Positions 53,001 through 61,573 of a stretch of 64,000 bases of DNA are shown here, piece by piece. Both the position numbers and the translations under genes were made by a program. The stretch is from Xanthocytophaga flava (GTDB lineage Bacteria; Bacteroidota; Bacteroidia; Cytophagales; 172606-1). The stretch is taken from positions 1-64,000 of the forward strand of contig JASJOS010000010.1 in NCBI GenBank assembly GCA_030068525.1, written 5' to 3'. Position 1 is the stretch's first letter. Each line of letters opens with the position of its first letter. The notes beneath the pieces were generated by a model that had not been told where the DNA came from, did no database searches, and saw nothing but the letters and a program-made list of their open reading frames with translations.

Positions 53001-53471
53001 AAACTCCATGACTCTGTTTACAGAGGTCACCTGATTGGATGCATTAATGACAATAACATCCAGATAGTGGAGGGTCATGGCAGCATTAGTGTAGAATATA
53101 TAACACTTGCCATTTTGAGTAAAGTTGGGGTGTAAGGTAATGCCTAACAGACCTTGTTCGGAGGCTGTGGTTGTCGAAACGGTATGAACCGTACTTACTG
53201 TATTATTCTGAAAAACCTTGACAATACCTGCCCGTTCTGCAATAAAAATCCGTCCGTCTGGTGCGTGTGCCATGGCAGTTGCTTCCCGGATATTATCAGC
53301 AGTCAATTTCTTCGCTGTAAAACCTGTTGGTAATTGAGCAAATGTGTGATGATTATACAGTACTGAGAGCACAATCAGTAGGTAAAAACTTTTCCTGAAA
53401 ATACGTGTTGTCGAAAAAAGTTGTCTTGGGGTATGACGTGAGCATCCCATGACTTTGTAAAAAAGACTCAT
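50022..53471 (-). CDS. secreted sugar dehydrogenase-like/CBM/discoidin protein with T9SS tail
   Basis: This 1149-aa multidomain protein has a signal-like N-terminus (SFYLLIVLSVLYNHHTFAQ). A six-bladed PQQ-type glucose/sorbosone dehydrogenase domain spans about 45-395 (IFIAERAGIVKVF, GMRNPWRMSLDP, YNYGWDQNGRSGPE). Then come an Ig-like domain (about 400-475, QPTSQTITAGDPVTFTVSA), a beta domain (about 490-590), a CBM6-like domain (about 690-815, GKIEAEDFDTGG), an Ig-like domain (about 820-905), a discoidin F5/8 type C domain (about 915-1045) and a C-terminal Por secretion tail (ITLYPNPSSGQVTIQY). It is exported by type IX secretion and probably oxidises or binds extracellular glycans. The ATG at 53450 is an equally possible start. 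Confidence 0.88.
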   Translation of the reverse strand: MSLFYKVMGCSRHTPRQLFSTTRIFRKSFYLLIVLSVLYNHHTFAQLPTGFTAKKLTADNIREATAMAHAPDGRIFIAERAGIVKVFQNNTVSTVHTVSTTTASEQGLLGITLHPNFTQNGKCYIFYTNAAMTLHYLDVIVINASNQVTSVNRVMEFDPIINGFHNGGALLFKNGLLYIAIGESNSSAESAKLDTYRGKILRLTEDGQPAPGNPYYNEAGASRQKRSIWAIGMRNPWRMSLDPLSQKIFVMNVGGNYEEIDDVTNPDPAKNYNYGWDQNGRSGPEQPANTITAAFYYGHSNWGCAITSGTFFNPTSTNYPAQYRNRFYFTDWCSGWMRSIDAANPVQGQWQEFAPSGFGSILGTSVGIDGNIYYFKYGNTGSLWRLEYDNTQVPVIVNQPTSQTITAGDPVTFTVSASGATPFTYQWQKNAVNIAGATSASYTISVTTLADAASYRCIVTNANGSATSNNATLTIQPFNAKPVADITLPLTTTKWSVGDVINYAGTATDQEDGNLPASALSWEVRFFHKDSPTSEHWHPGPVVPSGVTSGSFVADNGGETSPNIWLRIILTATDANGRKGQDSVDVYPNKVDITAVANIPGLQVVLAAQGTTPFTKTLVVNSLINLQAITPQVLGNNNYAFSSWTHGGQASQTIRVPAVNTTYTANYAVTSSIQNPYGGLPWSVPGKIEAEDFDTGGQSIAYNDLSTGNSGNGYRTTEDVDIEGCSEGGFNIGWVATGEWLEYTVNITSAGVYTLQTRIATTGAGKTMHIELDGQNISGTINVPNTGGFQSWQTVSVTTPALTVGTKVLRVVFESNDINLNYIAFTSASGNNLPSVSLATTNTIVVAPGSATLTATASDTDGSITKVVFYNGTTPLTTITSAPYTYTWTNISAGTYTLTAQATDNTGATSTSSPVTLTIVSNGASNLALNKKTTTSSTENGSLLGAKAVDGNTGTRWSSAFSDPQWIYVDLGAVYSINRVKITWENARAVDYELQISNDTINWQSLKAPIVGNTQLINDHTGLNGTGRYIRIYGTKRSTQYGYSIYELEVYGTSSSARIAMNEGNTNNLITLYPNPSSGQVTIQYTINQSGPVTLALYSGQGNRTVLLHKNMTKGQYTVGYDLSKHAAGIYFIQLESGGQVTTQKLIKN

Positions 53472-53767
53472 AGATTTTACTGTTAAAAAATGAAAAGATA
53501 GAATAAGGATAAATCTCTGTTTACAGAGAGTTCATATTCCTTTTTAAAAAATGAAAAATGGAACAGCTAAATGAAAAAAATGTAACTTCTTCTACGGGGA
53601 TATAAGTACAAAAGTTTAACCCAAAGACTTTATGTAGAAAAATAATAGTGAGTAGTTTCTAACTATCTTATGCATATCAGATAGTTACACAGATTGATAG
53701 ATATAAAAATACCTCTGCTACTTTACTGGTAACAGAGATACATGCAAGATTGTGACTATGGATTGTT
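53472..53767. other. intergenic region before the T9SS protein
   Basis: About 300 bases with no gene. It must hold the promoter of the 1149-aa protein gene; near matches only were seen. The terminator for the CocE hydrolase gene lies at its right end (53713-53737). Confidence 0.4.
53713..53737 (-). terminator. terminator of the CocE hydrolase gene
   Basis: CTCTGCTAC (53713-53721) pairs with GTAACAGAG (53729-53737) with one G-U. On the minus strand it is followed by GTATTTTTATAT. It lies 31 bases past the gene stop. Confidence 0.65.
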
Positions 53768-55648
53768 TTACTTTCCTACTACATTCAACTCTATATAGGT
53801 AGCCTTATCAGGTGAATGATAAATCCGTTGTGTTGCTTTCTGATAGTCCGAATCTTTAGCATCATAGATGTTATCCACATATTTCTGTGGATTGCGATCT
53901 ACTAATGGGAACCATGTACTTTGGATTTGAACCATAATGCGGTGTCCCTTTTTAAATGTGTGATTGATATCGGGCATCACAAAGCTTACTTCAGTAGGCT
54001 GATTCGGAATGAAGGGCTCCGGCTTTTCGTATGAATTACGGAAACGGGCGCGGAACGGCTCTCCACGAACCAGCATCTGATAACCTGCTGTAGGGATTTT
54101 TCCTTCTTTAAATTGAGCAGCTGTGTCCGGATACACATCAATTATTTTTACAATGAAGTCTGAATCTGTTCCGGAAGTAGATACGTGCAGACTTGGTTTT
54201 ACCTGACCTGCTATAGTAATATCTTCTGTCAAAGCGTCTGTTGTATATACTACCACATCCGGGCGACGGGCTGCAAACCGCTGGTCATCTGTCATGTATT
54301 CACGTGTCATTCCTGTTTTGATTTCTTCAATAAATGGAACAGGATGAGCCGGATCACTTACATATTCGTCATAGCCACCATCACCATCGGCTGTTGGGGT
54401 AGTAAAGGCTAGCTTATGATCTCCCTGTAAATACAATCTTTTAGGTTGTGTATTTTTAGGAGGCCACTGATCATAGGTACGCCACTGATTGGAGCCTGTT
54501 TCAAATACATATGCTTCTGGTAGTTTTGGATCAGCTTTGCCTTTTAAATGATATTGAAAGAATTTGAATTCAATATTTTCGCGATAGAAAGGAGATGTCT
54601 TTTGTACAAACGATGCATTTCCTAAGAAAGAACCATCTGAACGAGCCCAACCACCATGAAACCAAGGACCCATTACCAGCATATTGTTAGCTCCCGGATT
54701 ATTCTTTTCAATTGTTTTATAAATTTCCAATGCGCCAAACAAGTTTTCCGCATCAAACCAACCTCCTACAGTCATCACAGCTGGCTTTACATTTTTCAGA
54801 TGCGGACGTACATTTCGTGCCTGCCAGAATCCATCGTAGTTGGGATGTTGTCTGAATTCGTTCCAGAATGCTACACTATCTTTGTAATAGACAGAATTGA
54901 TATGACTCAGTGATCCCAGATTCAGGAAGAACTGATACCCATCCGGTGTACCATGATTGAACCGGTAAGGGCTAGTTGGACGGGGTTGTGGACGAGGCTT
55001 TCCAAAGTTAGCCATGAAATTGAAAAAGTGAGGCAAAAAGAAAGCTCCATTGTGGTGAAAGTCATCTCCAATGAACCAGTCTGTAACAGGAGCCTGTGGC
55101 GAAGCAGCCTTCAACGCCGGATGATTACTTAGCACCCCCATGGTGGTATAAAACCCAGGATAAGAAATACCCCACTGACCAAACTTTCCATTATTATTTT
55201 TTACATTTTTCAACAGCCATTCAATAGTATCATAGGTGTCCGAACTTTCATCAATATCCTTCTTACCCTTCTTGGCAGGATTGTGGGGACGAACATCCAT
55301 AAACTCGCCTTCTGACATGTATTTCCCCCGTACGTCCTGATAGGCAAAGATGTACTCATCTTTTACAAAGAAGTCAGAAGGTCCCATAGATGTTTTATAT
55401 TCATTTTCTCCATAAGGCCCCACACTGTAAGGTGTACGATTCAGCATGATGGGATATTTTTGTGACGCATCCTTAGGACTATAAACAATGGTGCACAGCT
55501 TTATCCCATCCCGCATGGGAATGTAGTAGATTGCCTTTGTGTAGTTGTTTTTTATATAGGCTGCTATATCTTCCTGTGCATACACATCAGATGGTATAAA
55601 TGAGATACTTACAAGAAGAGCAATAAGTAAGTAGTAGGTTTTTTTCAT
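53768..55648 (-). CDS. CocE/NonD-family serine hydrolase (exported)
   Basis: This 626-aa protein has a signal peptide (MKKTYYLLIALLVSISFIPSDVYAQ), an alpha/beta-hydrolase core with the nucleophile in GQWGISYPGFYT (GxSYxG), and a C-terminal jelly-roll domain (PDINHTFKKGHRIMVQIQSTWFPLVDRNPQ) typical of X-Pro dipeptidyl-peptidase S15/CocE enzymes. It probably hydrolyses peptides or esters in the periplasm. It has its own terminator. Confidence 0.92.
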   Translation of the reverse strand: MKKTYYLLIALLVSISFIPSDVYAQEDIAAYIKNNYTKAIYYIPMRDGIKLCTIVYSPKDASQKYPIMLNRTPYSVGPYGENEYKTSMGPSDFFVKDEYIFAYQDVRGKYMSEGEFMDVRPHNPAKKGKKDIDESSDTYDTIEWLLKNVKNNNGKFGQWGISYPGFYTTMGVLSNHPALKAASPQAPVTDWFIGDDFHHNGAFFLPHFFNFMANFGKPRPQPRPTSPYRFNHGTPDGYQFFLNLGSLSHINSVYYKDSVAFWNEFRQHPNYDGFWQARNVRPHLKNVKPAVMTVGGWFDAENLFGALEIYKTIEKNNPGANNMLVMGPWFHGGWARSDGSFLGNASFVQKTSPFYRENIEFKFFQYHLKGKADPKLPEAYVFETGSNQWRTYDQWPPKNTQPKRLYLQGDHKLAFTTPTADGDGGYDEYVSDPAHPVPFIEEIKTGMTREYMTDDQRFAARRPDVVVYTTDALTEDITIAGQVKPSLHVSTSGTDSDFIVKIIDVYPDTAAQFKEGKIPTAGYQMLVRGEPFRARFRNSYEKPEPFIPNQPTEVSFVMPDINHTFKKGHRIMVQIQSTWFPLVDRNPQKYVDNIYDAKDSDYQKATQRIYHSPDKATYIELNVVGK

Positions 55649-55733
55649 ATGCAGTTAGTGGTGTATGGTTGTTTGCAAGCCACAATATACACTTTTGTGT
55701 GAAAAATATCCTAATCCACAACAAGACGCTGAC

Positions 55734-56264
55734 TTACTTTGTTATTAACGCTCCATACAGATTTGCTCTGCCATATAAAGATGCCTTGGTGCCTAATTTC
55801 TCAATTGTAGTATATCCTGCTTTTGTAGCCAGTTTTTGGAGAGACTGAAAGCTGATAGGATAAGGAACCCAGGGATTGGCTTTGTCAGTATCATATTCAA
55901 TCAGTAATAGCTTATGAGAAGGTTGCAGAAGAGAAGACTGAATGGTTTGGAGAAATGATAAATGATCGGCTACATAATGTAATGAGTTAGCCATGAGTAT
56001 GCCATCCAGTAGTGATGGAAGGGAGAATGACTGAGTAAAGTCTCTTGCCAGCTTTTTTACCAGAACATTCTGGTAGTTATCAGGGATTGTATCTAAAGCC
56101 ATCGCATCTTTATCAATGGCATAAATGGTGCTTTGGGAAGGTAGTAGATGAGTCAAGGCTTTGGTAAACAATCCTGTTCCACATCCCAGATCAGCCCATA
56201 TTTGAGGTTCTGTTTGATGAATAGCTGTTGTATGAATCAGGTCAATTGCTTCGGAAAGTTCCAT
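55734..56264 (-). CDS. class I SAM-dependent methyltransferase (176 aa)
   Basis: The SAM-binding motif is WADLGCGTGLFTKALTHLL, with later motifs IYAIDKDAMALDTIP and LLDGILMANSLHYVADH. A substrate cannot be assigned. It is transcribed divergently from the AraC regulator with a very short gap, so the two may share control. Confidence 0.82.
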   Translation of the reverse strand: MELSEAIDLIHTTAIHQTEPQIWADLGCGTGLFTKALTHLLPSQSTIYAIDKDAMALDTIPDNYQNVLVKKLARDFTQSFSLPSLLDGILMANSLHYVADHLSFLQTIQSSLLQPSHKLLLIEYDTDKANPWVPYPISFQSLQKLATKAGYTTIEKLGTKASLYGRANLYGALITK

Positions 56265-56297
56265 AGGAATTAGTAGTTTGATTAAAGCTAGTCGTAT

Positions 56298-57236
56298 GTG
56301 TATATAGTATGCCGGAATAGGCTGGCAAGACTAAAAGTAATAAGGGAAACGAACACACCTATATCATATTTTATACCTTTGTCAGATACCTTATTATTAT
56401 CTTTGAAACCACAGGAACATATACCTATTTATCAATTGGACGGAGATACAATCTTTGTCTATACCTCTGATGACCCTGCATTTCATGGGTTTGGAGGGAG
56501 CCACCGGAATGACTTTTTTGAAATAATCTGGTTTACTTCAAACGCTGATGTTCACTATATAGATTTCACACCTCACCCAATTCTGAAAGATACTGTATAT
56601 CTTCTGGGACGCAATCAGGTACATGCGATTCCAGGCAGTAAGCCGGCTGCACGGGTTATTGCTTTTTCCCGTGAGTTGATGTATGCTATTGAAGAAGATC
56701 ATCTGCGTTATCTGTTTTTGCCATTTACCAATGACGGAATTACTATTCCTCCGGATATGGTTGAACCAATGGCAGATCTGTTTGACCTGATGCAGCTCGA
56801 ATGTAAAACGAAAGCAGATATTGGTGTACTACACCTGTATTTGCGACTCTTTTTGATCCATCTGTATCGTTTTAGTCAGACGTTGTCTTCATCCATTGCA
56901 CTACATGATGAAAGAGTAAAGAGAATTTATATTCTGATAAGTGATCATTACAAAGAAGAGAGAAATGTAACTTTTTATGCTAATGCAGTAAATCTTACGC
57001 CTAAGCGACTCAATGAAGTATTAAAGGAGCGATTAGGTGTAACTGTAACTCAGATTATTCATACATATCTGGTTATTGAAGCCAAGCGCCAAATATTAAT
57101 TGGTAAAAGAACATTCAAAGAAATTGCATTCGAATTAGGCTTTAGTGAGCAAGCCTATTTTAGCCGGTTCTTTAAAAAACAAACTGGCATCACCCCTGAA
57201 ACCTTCCAGCAGGTAGCCTTAGGGATATTCCGATAA
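56298..57236 (+). CDS. AraC-family transcriptional regulator
   Basis: This 312-aa frame begins with GTG. Its second half of the N-terminus (VYTSDDPAFHGFGGSHRNDFFEIIWF) is the AraC-type ligand-binding cupin, and the C-terminus is the double helix-turn-helix domain (RQILIGKRTFKEIAFELGFSEQAYFSRFFKKQTGITPETFQQ). The cupin starts near KPQEHIPIYQLDGDTIFVY, so a TTG at 56403 giving 277 aa is an equally good start. It lies divergent to the methyltransferase gene. Its targets are not known. Confidence 0.85.
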   Translation: MYIVCRNRLARLKVIRETNTPISYFIPLSDTLLLSLKPQEHIPIYQLDGDTIFVYTSDDPAFHGFGGSHRNDFFEIIWFTSNADVHYIDFTPHPILKDTVYLLGRNQVHAIPGSKPAARVIAFSRELMYAIEEDHLRYLFLPFTNDGITIPPDMVEPMADLFDLMQLECKTKADIGVLHLYLRLFLIHLYRFSQTLSSSIALHDERVKRIYILISDHYKEERNVTFYANAVNLTPKRLNEVLKERLGVTVTQIIHTYLVIEAKRQILIGKRTFKEIAFELGFSEQAYFSRFFKKQTGITPETFQQVALGIFR

Positions 57237-57816
57237 GCAAAGAGTGTCACACATGCATATACCTTATCTTATTCTATAATTTTTCCGGAAAAGAGGTTTA
57301 GGAATCAAGAAAAAAAGCCTCCTCTTTGTACTCTTGGAAGGATCTCCTTCTCTTTTTTTCTTCTGTAAGGTCTAAACTCTTTCTGTCCTCCTGTAAGGAT
57401 CTCTTGACAAATAGAGCTGTCTGTATAGAGGCTTAAAGTTCCTTTCAGGAGGGCAAGAAAGGGTGAGAGGGTACAAAAAAGAGATTTTTCTTTAAAATCC
57501 TAAAACTATAAAAGTATCAGACAAAATAAGTATATACTTAGCTTTAATAGATCTGTTGTATACTGATCGGTTTGTATTTTTATTGGTGTTAATTATTTGA
57601 TTATTAAGAAAATATTTTCATTTTTTTGTCTAAGTATTGTAATGATATCCTCTCGCCGTTTGATTTTGTTTTCCTTTGTTGAAACTATTTTGATCCGGTT
57701 TTTATTTGTATTATAAGATACCGAATGGTATTATTGTGCCGATTTAGAGTGAGGCTACATGCTACTATCCAATTAATAAATAAAATCAGTACAGTGTTAT
57801 CCGATAAACATATACT
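57237..57816. other. intergenic region with pyrimidine-rich inverted repeats
   Basis: No gene is seen. A hairpin GAAGG-atct-CCTTC (57337-57350) followed by TCTTTTTTTC probably ends the araC transcript. Then CTTTCTGTCCTCCTG (57379-57393) pairs with CAGGAGGGCAAGAAAG (57446-57461) with one bulge, around inner CTCT/AGAG pairing. This could be a small RNA or the leader of the fabF gene. No promoter consensus was found. Confidence 0.4.
57337..57360 (+). terminator. probable terminator of the araC gene
   Basis: GAAGG (57337-57341) and CCTTC (57346-57350) flank a 4-base loop and are followed by TCTTTTTTTC. It is 100 bases past the AraC stop. Confidence 0.45.
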
Positions 57817-59067
57817 ATGAAACGAGTTGTAATAACAGGATTAGGAGCGATTACTCCCCTGGGTAATTCCGTAAGCGAGTTCTGGCACAATATTGTGGCT
57901 GGTAAGAGTGGAGCAGATTATATTACCCATTTTGACGCATCACGATTCAAGACTCATTTTGCCTGTGAGGTTAAAGGCTTTGAACCAACAGATTATATAG
58001 AGAAAAAAGAAATAAAGAAGTATGATCTGTTTACTCAGTATGCCATTGCTGCTTCAGATCAGGCAATTCAAGATGCAGGTTTTGATTTTGCAGCCATGTC
58101 AGATGAAGAGAAATATCAGATAGGGGTAATCTGGGCTTCTGGTAATGGAGGTATAGGTACATTTGAAGATCAGGTGCGTGAATATTATCAGGGTGATGGG
58201 ACGCCACGTTTCAATCCTTACTTTATTCCCAAAATGATTGCAGACATTGCCGCAGGAGTTATCTCTATTCGTCATAAGTTGTATGGTCCCAATTATTGTA
58301 CAGTTTCTGCCTGTGCTTCTTCCAATACAGCTATTATCAATGCCTTTGATACAATTCGTCTGGGAAAGGCCACTGTTATGATTGCTGGCGGATCTGAGGC
58401 ACCGATAACTCCCGCATCGGTAGGCGGTTTTAACGCCGCTCAGGCATTATCTAAACGAAATGACTCTCCACAAACTGCTTCCAGACCATTTGATCAGGAT
58501 CGGGACGGATTTGTAATCGGAGAAGGGGCAGGAGCATTGGTGCTGGAAGAGTATGAACATGCCAAAGCCAGAGGAGCTACTATCTATGCGGAAATTGTTG
58601 GAGGAGGGATGGCCGCTGATGCATATCATCTTACAGGTACATCACCAGAAGGATTAGGCGCAGCCTTAGGTATTTCCAAAGCTTTACAGGATGCAGGGCT
58701 TTCTCCAGCAGATATAGATAACATCAATACCCATGCTACCTCAACGGGTATTGGCGATGTGAGTGAACTTGTAGGAATCAAGCGTATATTTGGGGAACAT
58801 AAAGTGAGTATATCTGCAACTAAATCTATGACAGGCCATTTGCTGGGGGCTGCGGGAGCTATTGAAAGTATTATCAGTGTATTATCTGTAAAACACGATA
58901 TCATCTCTCCAACCATAAATACAGAAAATGTAGATCCAGAACTGCCAGAGGGATTAGATATTGTGATAGGGAAAGCAAGACATACACCAGTTAATTATGT
59001 GCTTAATAACACATTCGGATTTGGAGGACACACAGCCACTTCTATTTTTAAAAAATATCATTCCTAG
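57817..59067 (+). CDS. fabF: beta-ketoacyl-ACP synthase II (KAS II)
   Basis: This 416-aa thiolase-fold enzyme has the KAS catalytic triad Cys166 (TVSACASSN), His306 (NTHATSTGIGD) and His341 (KSMTGHLLGAAG). It condenses malonyl-ACP with acyl-ACP for chain extension. It starts MKRVVITGLGAITPLG. No acpP or other fab gene adjoins it, so this looks like a second, perhaps specialised, copy. The TetR gene follows 39 bases later. Confidence 0.93.
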   Translation: MKRVVITGLGAITPLGNSVSEFWHNIVAGKSGADYITHFDASRFKTHFACEVKGFEPTDYIEKKEIKKYDLFTQYAIAASDQAIQDAGFDFAAMSDEEKYQIGVIWASGNGGIGTFEDQVREYYQGDGTPRFNPYFIPKMIADIAAGVISIRHKLYGPNYCTVSACASSNTAIINAFDTIRLGKATVMIAGGSEAPITPASVGGFNAAQALSKRNDSPQTASRPFDQDRDGFVIGEGAGALVLEEYEHAKARGATIYAEIVGGGMAADAYHLTGTSPEGLGAALGISKALQDAGLSPADIDNINTHATSTGIGDVSELVGIKRIFGEHKVSISATKSMTGHLLGAAGAIESIISVLSVKHDIISPTINTENVDPELPEGLDIVIGKARHTPVNYVLNNTFGFGGHTATSIFKKYHS

Positions 59068-59106
59068 TGAGTTATTTCAGGAAGATTGTTATAAATCAGT
59101 AACGTC

Positions 59107-59709
59107 ATGTCAAAAGCGGAACAAACAAAGGCGTTTATAATAGAAAAGACTGCGCCTATTTTTAATTCAAAGGGCTTCTGGGGAACCTCTCTGAGTGATC
59201 TGACAGAGGCAACCGGACTTACCAAAGGGAGTATATATGGCAATTTTGAGAATAAGGAAGATGTTGCTATTGCTGCCTTTGAGTATAATGTAAATAAGTT
59301 ATCTAAAAATATGGATGTGGCTATCCATAATGCACAATCTGCTACAGACAAAATGCAGGCCTTTACGGATTTTTACAGATCTATCTGGAAAGGGGTCTCT
59401 ACCAGTGGAGGATGTCCCATACTGAATACGGCTGTGGAAGCAGATGATAATCTGCCTTTTTTGAAAAAACGTGTGCAAAATAGCATAAAAGGTATTGCTA
59501 CCCGATTGATACGTATTATGGACACTGGCAAGGCAAATGGAGAATTCCGAAATGAGATAGACTCATCTACCTATGCGTATACCTTTATTGCCATGGTAGA
59601 GGGAGGGATTATGCTGTCCAAAATTACTGGTCAGCAAGTGCATTTGTTCACAGTGCTGGACAAGATTATGAGTATTGTACAGGAAGAATTGAAAGTTAAA
59701 ACTCTTTAA
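59107..59709 (+). CDS. TetR/AcrR-family regulator
   Basis: This 200-aa protein has an N-terminal helix-turn-helix (FWGTSLSDLTEATGLTKGSIYGNFENKEDV) and a ligand-binding helical C-terminus. Close to fabF on the same strand, it could regulate the lipid-type genes here. The ligand is unknown. Confidence 0.88.
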   Translation: MSKAEQTKAFIIEKTAPIFNSKGFWGTSLSDLTEATGLTKGSIYGNFENKEDVAIAAFEYNVNKLSKNMDVAIHNAQSATDKMQAFTDFYRSIWKGVSTSGGCPILNTAVEADDNLPFLKKRVQNSIKGIATRLIRIMDTGKANGEFRNEIDSSTYAYTFIAMVEGGIMLSKITGQQVHLFTVLDKIMSIVQEELKVKTL

Positions 59710-59792
59710 TAAAGAACATCTATAATAGCGTCTGGAGAAATAAGATAGGGGAAGAAGTGGGAGAATAGTGCTAGATAAATCTATATTGTTTA

Positions 59793-59845
59793 TAGCCCAT
59801 TTACTGGCTGATTTTGTAATCCGCTGGTATATGGGCTACTTTTTT
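59793..59845 (+). terminator. terminator of the TetR gene
   Basis: TAGCCCAT (59793-59800) and ATGGGCTA (59831-59838) pair; TACTGGC and GCTGGTA extend the stem with G-U pairs. ACTTTTTT follows. A typical intrinsic terminator about 90 bases past the stop. Confidence 0.7.
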
Positions 59846-60150
59846 GCCACTAAATGCTTGTTGTATATAGGATTACATTTTTGTTTGGTTGTATTATTCT
59901 ATTAAATGGTTTGTTGCTATTGGTTTTTTGTGAGTGCTAACTCTCTAGCTAGTTATAGCTTTCTGGAGTTAGTATGAAAAGGAGATAAGCGGGAATGTTC
60001 AAATTGTCCAAGGAATCCGGCAAAAAGTATTCGTTCTGCTGCAATTGTCAGACGTACATTTGTCTTGTTAGTACGGCTTAGCTGTACTAGATAACTAAAG
60101 AAAATCTATTTTTCTTTTTATCACTGTTCACAATTAAACAATCAAAACGT
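59846..60150. other. intergenic region with two inverted repeats
   Basis: CTAACTC/GAGTTAG (59937-59943/59966-59972) forms a loose hairpin around CTAGCTAG. The TTAGTACGGC-tta-like palindrome nearer the SDR gene is listed separately. No gene is seen. Confidence 0.4.
60069..60090. promoter_or_regulatory. candidate operator palindrome upstream of the SDR gene
   Basis: TTAGTACGGC (60069-60078) and GCTGTACTAG (60081-60090) are near-perfect arms with a 2-base centre; the symmetric GTAC core is notable. It lies 61 bases before the SDR start in a position typical of a TetR-family operator; two TetR genes flank the SDR gene. This is inference only. Confidence 0.35.
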
Positions 60151-60903
60151 ATGAAAATCCTTGAAAATAAAGTTGCTATTGTAACTGGTGCGGGTTCTGG
60201 AATAGGCAAGGAAATTGCCATTAAATATGCTGAAGAAGGAGCAAAGGTAGTGGTGAGTGATATCAGCGAAAAAGGTGCAAATGCTGTTGTGGAAGAAATT
60301 AAAAAGAAGGGAGGAGAAGCCATCTTCATAAAAGCAGATACCAGCAAGCCAGAAGATAATGAAGCCTTGGTAAAACAAACTGTAGCGAAATATGGCGCTT
60401 TGCATATTGCCTGTAACAATGCAGGCATTGGCGGTCCGGCATCTCCTGTAGGTGAGTATCCATTGGATGGTTGGGAAAAAGTAATTGGCGTCAATCTGAA
60501 TGGTGTATTTTATGGGATGCGCTATCAGATTCCTGCTCTGCAGGCAAGTGGCGGCGGAGCAATTGTAAATGTTGCCTCTATCTTAGGACAAGTTGGTTTT
60601 CGTAACTCTGCAGCGTATGTAGCTGCCAAACATGGGGTAGTAGGCTTAACACAAACTGCCGCTTTGGAGTATGCTTCTCAAAATGTTCGTATTAATGCCA
60701 TTGGACCAGGATTTATCAAAACTCCTTTACTGGATGCTAATTTGTCTTCCGAAGCAATGAATGCGTTGGTTGGCTTACATCCCATAGGACGTTTGGGTGA
60801 GTCGGCAGAAGTAGCGGAACTAGCCCTGTGGCTAAGCTCGTCCAAAGCATCTTTTGTGACTGGTTCTTACTACAATATAGATGGTGGATACCTGGCTCAG
60901 TAA
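60151..60903 (+). CDS. SDR-family oxidoreductase (3-oxoacyl-ACP reductase-like)
   Basis: This 250-aa short-chain dehydrogenase has cofactor motif TGAGSGIGKEIA, the NNAG motif (CNNAGIGGP) and the catalytic Ser143, Tyr156 and Lys160 (YVAAK). DI in VVVSDIS suggests NAD preference. The likely reaction is reduction of a 3-oxo group or oxidation of a secondary alcohol. A TetR gene follows 61 bases later. Confidence 0.92.
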   Translation: MKILENKVAIVTGAGSGIGKEIAIKYAEEGAKVVVSDISEKGANAVVEEIKKKGGEAIFIKADTSKPEDNEALVKQTVAKYGALHIACNNAGIGGPASPVGEYPLDGWEKVIGVNLNGVFYGMRYQIPALQASGGGAIVNVASILGQVGFRNSAAYVAAKHGVVGLTQTAALEYASQNVRINAIGPGFIKTPLLDANLSSEAMNALVGLHPIGRLGESAEVAELALWLSSSKASFVTGSYYNIDGGYLAQ

Positions 60904-60964
60904 CATTTTATAGACGAGCCTGGATACTTTTATTCAGGCTCTTATCAGATTGACAGAGGGTATT

Positions 60965-61573
60965 ATGACAAAGGAACTAATCATTGAAGGTGCACATCGG
61001 CTTTTCCTGCAATACGGAGTTAAAAGTGTGACAATGAGTGATATTGCCAGCAAGCTAGGTTTATCAAAAAAAACATTGTATACCTATTTTGATAACAAAG
61101 ATAGCCTGCTGAATGCTTGTATGGAGACATGGATTGTTTCTCTCGAAGAAAAAATTCAGCTTCTCAAAAAGACATCAGAAGATCCGCTTATTGTTGTGTT
61201 CCGGATATTGACAGTTGTACTGGCTGCTCTGGCAGAGTACAAAAGTCCCTATCTCTTCGATGTGCGAAAAATTCCAAGTGCCAAAGAAAGACAAGAGAAG
61301 TACAGAACTTATTTCTGGATGCAACATGTCATGCCGCTGTTACAGAATGCCCAACAGCATAAAATTCTATCCAACTCTGTTGATCTGAGTTTTTTGTGCT
61401 CTGTATATCAGACAGTCATAGAGAAATTTATTGCTGAAAATGCACAGATTCATGCTCGTTGGGATTTACTCGAACAATACCAGACAGTTCTGTTGCTAAG
61501 CCTTAATGGTTTTCTTACTGTGCCCAGATCAGGACAATGGATTCGCGACCTGGACATTCTGCCTGAATCCTGA
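60965..61573 (+). CDS. TetR/AcrR-family regulator
   Basis: The protein is 202 aa from the ATG at 60965; the frame also has a TTG at 60950. The helix-turn-helix is VTMSDIASKLGLSKKTLYTYFDNKDSL. The rest is helical and ends in LLLSLNGFLTVPRSGQ. It is likely to regulate the SDR gene and itself, possibly through the palindrome at 60069-60090. The ligand is unknown. Confidence 0.88.
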   Translation: MTKELIIEGAHRLFLQYGVKSVTMSDIASKLGLSKKTLYTYFDNKDSLLNACMETWIVSLEEKIQLLKKTSEDPLIVVFRILTVVLAALAEYKSPYLFDVRKIPSAKERQEKYRTYFWMQHVMPLLQNAQQHKILSNSVDLSFLCSVYQTVIEKFIAENAQIHARWDLLEQYQTVLLLSLNGFLTVPRSGQWIRDLDILPES

